Made by a program: the position numbers and the translations under genes. DNA of 8,079 bases from Spirochaetales bacterium (GTDB lineage: Bacteria > Spirochaetota > Spirochaetia > DTKZ01). Under the pieces are notes generated by a model. That model saw nothing but the letters and a program-made list of their open reading frames with translations. It did not search any database and was not told the DNA's origin. This document shows, in pieces, positions 5,182-8,079 of this stretch; the first letter of the stretch is position 1, and every line of letters begins with the position of its first letter. The stretch covers positions 1 through 8,079 of the forward strand of contig JAGODW010000057.1 of the NCBI GenBank assembly GCA_017998025.1, written 5' to 3'.

Positions 5182-7497
5182 ATGGCGAAACTCTGGAGTA
5201 GAAAAGGGATTTTTGCAACCCGTACTTTTGGAATCGCCCTGGGTGCCCTGGTTATCCTATTCCTTCTTCTACTGAAACAAACAACCCTGGTCCCTGAACG
5301 GTTGGAACTGAAGATTCTGGATCTCCATTTCAACCTGAAGAACATCACGGAGAAAAGACGAATTCAGGAAGGGGTAAGCATAACTGCCCGAAACCCCGGC
5401 ATATCTCCCGATATTCTGATCCTGGGAATCGATTTTAACTCTCTAAACAAGTTCGGGAAATGGCCGTTTCCACGTTACCGCCATGCAAATCTTCTGGATT
5501 CGTTTACCCGAATTCAGGATCCAGAAGAACGGGAACGTTCGATTTTCCTCGATATCTTTTTTATTGAACCGGATTCTCGTGCGTACGACGATGCTTTATT
5601 GGTGGAAAGTATTTCCAATAACGGAAGGGCCTTTTTAGAAACCGTATTAGATTTGAGTCCTCCGCTGGCAGGGCAGGAAACAGAGTTCTATGCTCGACAG
5701 GAAGCGTTGATAGAGAGATTTGGTGAAATACAGAATGTATCGGGTGAGTGGACTCATCTTCCTGCATTCTATGGAGCTCAACCTCCCTTAAAACCCTATG
5801 GCCGGGCAAGCAAGGGGTATGGACATGCGAATTTCCTGGCGGACTATGATTCTGTGTACCGAAGACAGCCTTTAATCGCCCGCTTCTCTGTTCTTCAGGA
5901 AACTTTCTATGTGGAAGACGTAAAACCTGGTGAGACGATAGCCGATCCTGACCGGTTTGAATGGGTAGGGTGGTTTGATAGGAGAGGGGATGAACATGGG
6001 GTACCTGTTCCCCTCACCCCTCAAGCCCTTGAATCCTTAAAGCGCACGCTGGAAAAAGAGGCTCCTCCAAAAGCGGAGGACACGAACAACGATGGAAAAC
6101 CAGACACCTTCCGGTACGTTCTCCGAAAATATAAAGATTATTTTATACCCTCTATTACGCTATCTCTTGCCTGCGATTACTTTCAAGTGGACATTGGTTC
6201 CCTCGAGGTAGTTCTGGGGAAGTATATCCGGTTGCCGAATCCACGATGGCAGGATGCAGAGGGAAAAATATCTTCGAAAGAGTTTATCGAAATTCCCATC
6301 AATTCCTATGGAGAAATGCTGGTAAATTTCATGGGCCCCCCTTCAACCGCTTCTATCGATGGTCACCAGACGTTTCCGATACGAAGTTATGCCGCCTATG
6401 CATCCCGGGTGCCCGGACTGGATCCTTCTGCCTGGCCTCGTACTAAAGCCGTAAAGAACAAAATCCTTATGGTGGGACCGTTTTCCGAAGGGATGGCCGC
6501 GGACCAAAAACCTACCCCCTTTGGCCTTATGTACGGGGTAGAAATCCATGCCAATGCGTTAAATACAATCCTTATGGACAAGTTTCTCCGGTATGCAGAT
6601 GGATGGGTCAATTTCATTGTACTCTGTGTCCTGGTTCTCGGTATTTCCTTCATTGTGTCCCGACTTTCTACCCTCTGGTCATTTGGAATTACCCTGGCAC
6701 TGATCCTCCTGTTTTTTCTGGGTGTTACTCTTATCTTTGATTCGCATGCGTACATCCTGAACTTTTCTTTACCTGCCTCAGGAATGTTTCTCAGTTTTAT
6801 CAGTATTGTAGCGTATCGCGCTATGACAGAGGAACGAGACAAACGCCGAATAAAGGAGATGTTCGGGAAGTACGTAAGTCCCAAGGTAGTAGACCAAATC
6901 CTGGACCATCCGCTGGAACTGGGAGGAGTAGACAAGGAACTTACCGTATTTTTTTCCGATATCCGCGGTTTTACGACTCTTTCGGAAAGCATGACTCCTC
7001 AGGAGCTGGTGAACCACCTTAACGAGTACCTTACGGCCATGACGGACGTGATCCTGGGGTACGATGGAACGCTGGATAAGTATGTGGGGGATGAAATTAT
7101 GTGCTTCTGGGGTGCTCCGGTTCCTCAGGAGGAACATGCGATTCTCGCGTGCAAGTGTGCATTGAAACAGATGGCGGTCCTCGCGGAACTGAATACCCGG
7201 TGGCCTCCGGAACGAAGAATCGATATTGGAATCGGGATGAATTCCGGGATCATGACAGTGGGAAACATGGGGAGCCTGGGCCGAATGAACTACACTCTCA
7301 CAGGAGATAATGTGAACCTCGGGGCCCGGCTGGAAGGAACTAATAAAGAGTATAAGACTCATATTATTCTGAGCGAATATACCTACGCCCTGGTAAAGGA
7401 GCGAGTTATAGCCCGTGAACTGGATAATATTCGGGTAAAGGGAAAAAATCGCCCTGTTTTAATCTACGAGTTGATCGATGTACCAGAAGGGTTCTAA
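5182..7497 (+). CDS. CHASE2-domain class III adenylate cyclase (transmembrane receptor)
   Basis: A membrane receptor of 771 residues that should make cAMP from ATP. Order: basic N-terminus, TM1 (about 15-31), extracytoplasmic CHASE2 sensor (about 42-470), three TM helices (about 476-494, 499-520 and 527-546), and a cytoplasmic class III cyclase domain (about 565-765). CHASE2 hallmarks are an ILGIDFNSL strand with WPFPRYRHA (94-102), the IPINSYGEMLVNFMGP strand and the YGVEIHANA motif near 454-459. Catalytic residues are all present: metal Asp593 (FFSDIRGF) and Asp637 (KYVGDE), adenine-selecting Lys633 paired with Thr705 (NYTLTGD), and transition-state Asn712 and Arg716 (NVNLGARLE). The Lys/Thr pair fits the IIIb type (CyaC-like) and argues against guanylate cyclase. 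A DxNxDGxxD loop (300-308) lies inside the sensor. A GTG at 5170 would add four residues but lacks a ribosome site. The next gene starts inside its last codons. The sensed signal is unknown. Confidence 0.94.
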   Translation: MAKLWSRKGIFATRTFGIALGALVILFLLLLKQTTLVPERLELKILDLHFNLKNITEKRRIQEGVSITARNPGISPDILILGIDFNSLNKFGKWPFPRYRHANLLDSFTRIQDPEERERSIFLDIFFIEPDSRAYDDALLVESISNNGRAFLETVLDLSPPLAGQETEFYARQEALIERFGEIQNVSGEWTHLPAFYGAQPPLKPYGRASKGYGHANFLADYDSVYRRQPLIARFSVLQETFYVEDVKPGETIADPDRFEWVGWFDRRGDEHGVPVPLTPQALESLKRTLEKEAPPKAEDTNNDGKPDTFRYVLRKYKDYFIPSITLSLACDYFQVDIGSLEVVLGKYIRLPNPRWQDAEGKISSKEFIEIPINSYGEMLVNFMGPPSTASIDGHQTFPIRSYAAYASRVPGLDPSAWPRTKAVKNKILMVGPFSEGMAADQKPTPFGLMYGVEIHANALNTILMDKFLRYADGWVNFIVLCVLVLGISFIVSRLSTLWSFGITLALILLFFLGVTLIFDSHAYILNFSLPASGMFLSFISIVAYRAMTEERDKRRIKEMFGKYVSPKVVDQILDHPLELGGVDKELTVFFSDIRGFTTLSESMTPQELVNHLNEYLTAMTDVILGYDGTLDKYVGDEIMCFWGAPVPQEEHAILACKCALKQMAVLAELNTRWPPERRIDIGIGMNSGIMTVGNMGSLGRMNYTLTGDNVNLGARLEGTNKEYKTHIILSEYTYALVKERVIARELDNIRVKGKNRPVLIYELIDVPEGF

Positions 7498-8079
7498 ACT
7501 TTCATTTTTCAAAGCCGTTTTACGCAAAGGAGCGCTTTTTATTGTTGTGGCTGCTTCTTTTATTCTTTCTGGTGTTTTTTCTGGATGCGGGTTGGAAACG
7601 TACGTCTATATCCATCCCATCAGTACCGATGATGTGAAATCGGACCAAACAATCGGGTACTACCAGTTCAGGCATAATACGGAAAACGATATAGACGAGT
7701 TTCTGGGGTATGAGATCTTTTATAAATTATATGCAGCAGGAAGTGACACGATCCTGCAAGATCGGACAGCGTTGGAAGACTTAACCTACATTGGAACCGA
7801 ATCCTCTATAACGAGCAGGGGATTTGTACGGCTCAGGTTTAAAGAAGTGGATGATACTAATAAACCCCTTCTATTGATCTCTCCAGACCAGCGCAGTACC
7901 TCGTGGGTGTTTAAACTGGACTTTTCTCCTCTTACAACTCAAACCCCGAAAGAACCGCCTGTATTTCTCTGGTTAAAGCCGGATGGGGTAACAGTGGAAC
8001 ATTCTTATATATTGCTCAGAGCCGCCCGCGAGGAAGACATGGAAGAGGAAACCTTTGAACCGGATCAGTTTCTCAGCAC
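7478..8079 (+). CDS. Putative lipoprotein of unknown function, 3'-truncated by window edge
   Basis: An open frame from ATG 7478 runs without a stop to the window end (200 full codons seen). Residues 1-17 are basic (Lys4, Lys7, Lys12, Arg16, Lys17), 19-34 are hydrophobic (LFIVVAASFILSGVF), and a lipobox FSGC places the lipidated Cys at 37. Phe at the -3 position is unusual for E. coli but acceptable in spirochaetal lipoproteins. The mature part begins GLETYVYIHP and looks like a soluble, beta-rich domain with no repeats; I do not recognise it. The start overlaps the last 20 bases of the cyclase in another frame, with only a weak GAG seven bases ahead, so translation probably depends on coupling to the cyclase. 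An AAAGGAG at 7526-7532 has no normal start codon at a useful distance, and a start there would lose the basic signal segment. Tight linkage suggests an envelope partner or neighbour in function to the cyclase; that is inference. Confidence 0.8.
   Translation, partial: MYQKGSKLSFFKAVLRKGALFIVVAASFILSGVFSGCGLETYVYIHPISTDDVKSDQTIGYYQFRHNTENDIDEFLGYEIFYKLYAAGSDTILQDRTALEDLTYIGTESSITSRGFVRLRFKEVDDTNKPLLLISPDQRSTSWVFKLDFSPLTTQTPKEPPVFLWLKPDGVTVEHSYILLRAAREEDMEEETFEPDQFLS

Noticed and set aside
6396..7362. Overlapping minus-strand open frames (198 and 194 codons) opposite the cyclase domain
   Set aside because: The plus strand carries every catalytic residue of a class III cyclase here; the antisense products have no coherent features or start signals.
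7499..7545. T-runs after the cyclase stop, considered as a rho-independent terminator
   Set aside because: No GC-rich inverted repeat precedes either T-run, and the region is coding for the lipoprotein's signal peptide, where T-rich codons are expected.
7526..7549. AAAGGAG at 7526-7532 as the ribosome site for a shorter lipoprotein
   Set aside because: The nearest in-frame candidates are ATT (7541, a very rare start) and GTG (7547, too distant), and the product would lack the basic n-region of a signal peptide.

Overview
The window reads as one closely packed, co-directional block. Six genes lie on the + strand, with gaps of about 11 to 26 bases and one overlap, and I see no convincing internal terminator. 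The organism is most likely a spirochaete (Spirochaetota, Treponema/Spirochaeta-like). This rests on the single reading frame that joins cytidylate kinase to ribosomal protein S1, an arrangement I associate with treponemes, on the company it keeps (an RsuA/RluB-type pseudouridine synthase upstream, a GAF/sigma-54 activator and a CHASE2 adenylate cyclase downstream), and on the relaxed lipobox of the last gene. Base composition looks moderate, somewhat under 50% GC by eye. The assignment is an inference; no rRNA or other marker is present.

Layout. 2-514: 3' part of an RsuA/RluB-family rRNA pseudouridine synthase whose S4 domain lies before the window. 541-2919: a Cmk-S1 fusion of 792 residues, with a complete CMP kinase and six S1 RNA-binding repeats. 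2938-4446: a GAF - AAA+ - Fis-type HTH sigma-54-dependent activator. 4458-5165: a single-pass membrane protein with TPR-like repeats, resembling YfgM in architecture. 5182-7497: a CHASE2-class III adenylate cyclase with intact catalytic residues and a calcium-loop-like motif in its predicted periplasmic sensor. 7478 to the window end: an unrecognised lipoprotein, truncated by the window edge, whose start overlaps the cyclase.

How it fits together. The first two genes are housekeeping (rRNA modification, pyrimidine nucleotide supply, mRNA binding by the 30S subunit). The next four look like a signalling and envelope set: a cytoplasmic ligand-gated transcription activator, a membrane TPR protein, a receptor cyclase and a lipoprotein. 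The tight spacing suggests co-transcription. That raises the testable idea that the GAF regulator responds to the cyclase's product, and that the lipoprotein or TPR protein works with the cyclase sensor. These links are inferences from context.

No RNA genes, mobile elements, CRISPR arrays or long non-coding stretches were seen; no intergenic gap exceeds 26 bases. The clearest points for a second look are a possible internal ribosome start that would release free S1 from the fusion (1186-1197), the DxNxDGxxD loop in the CHASE2 sensor, the near-NKFDE motif in the GAF domain, and the overlapping lipoprotein.
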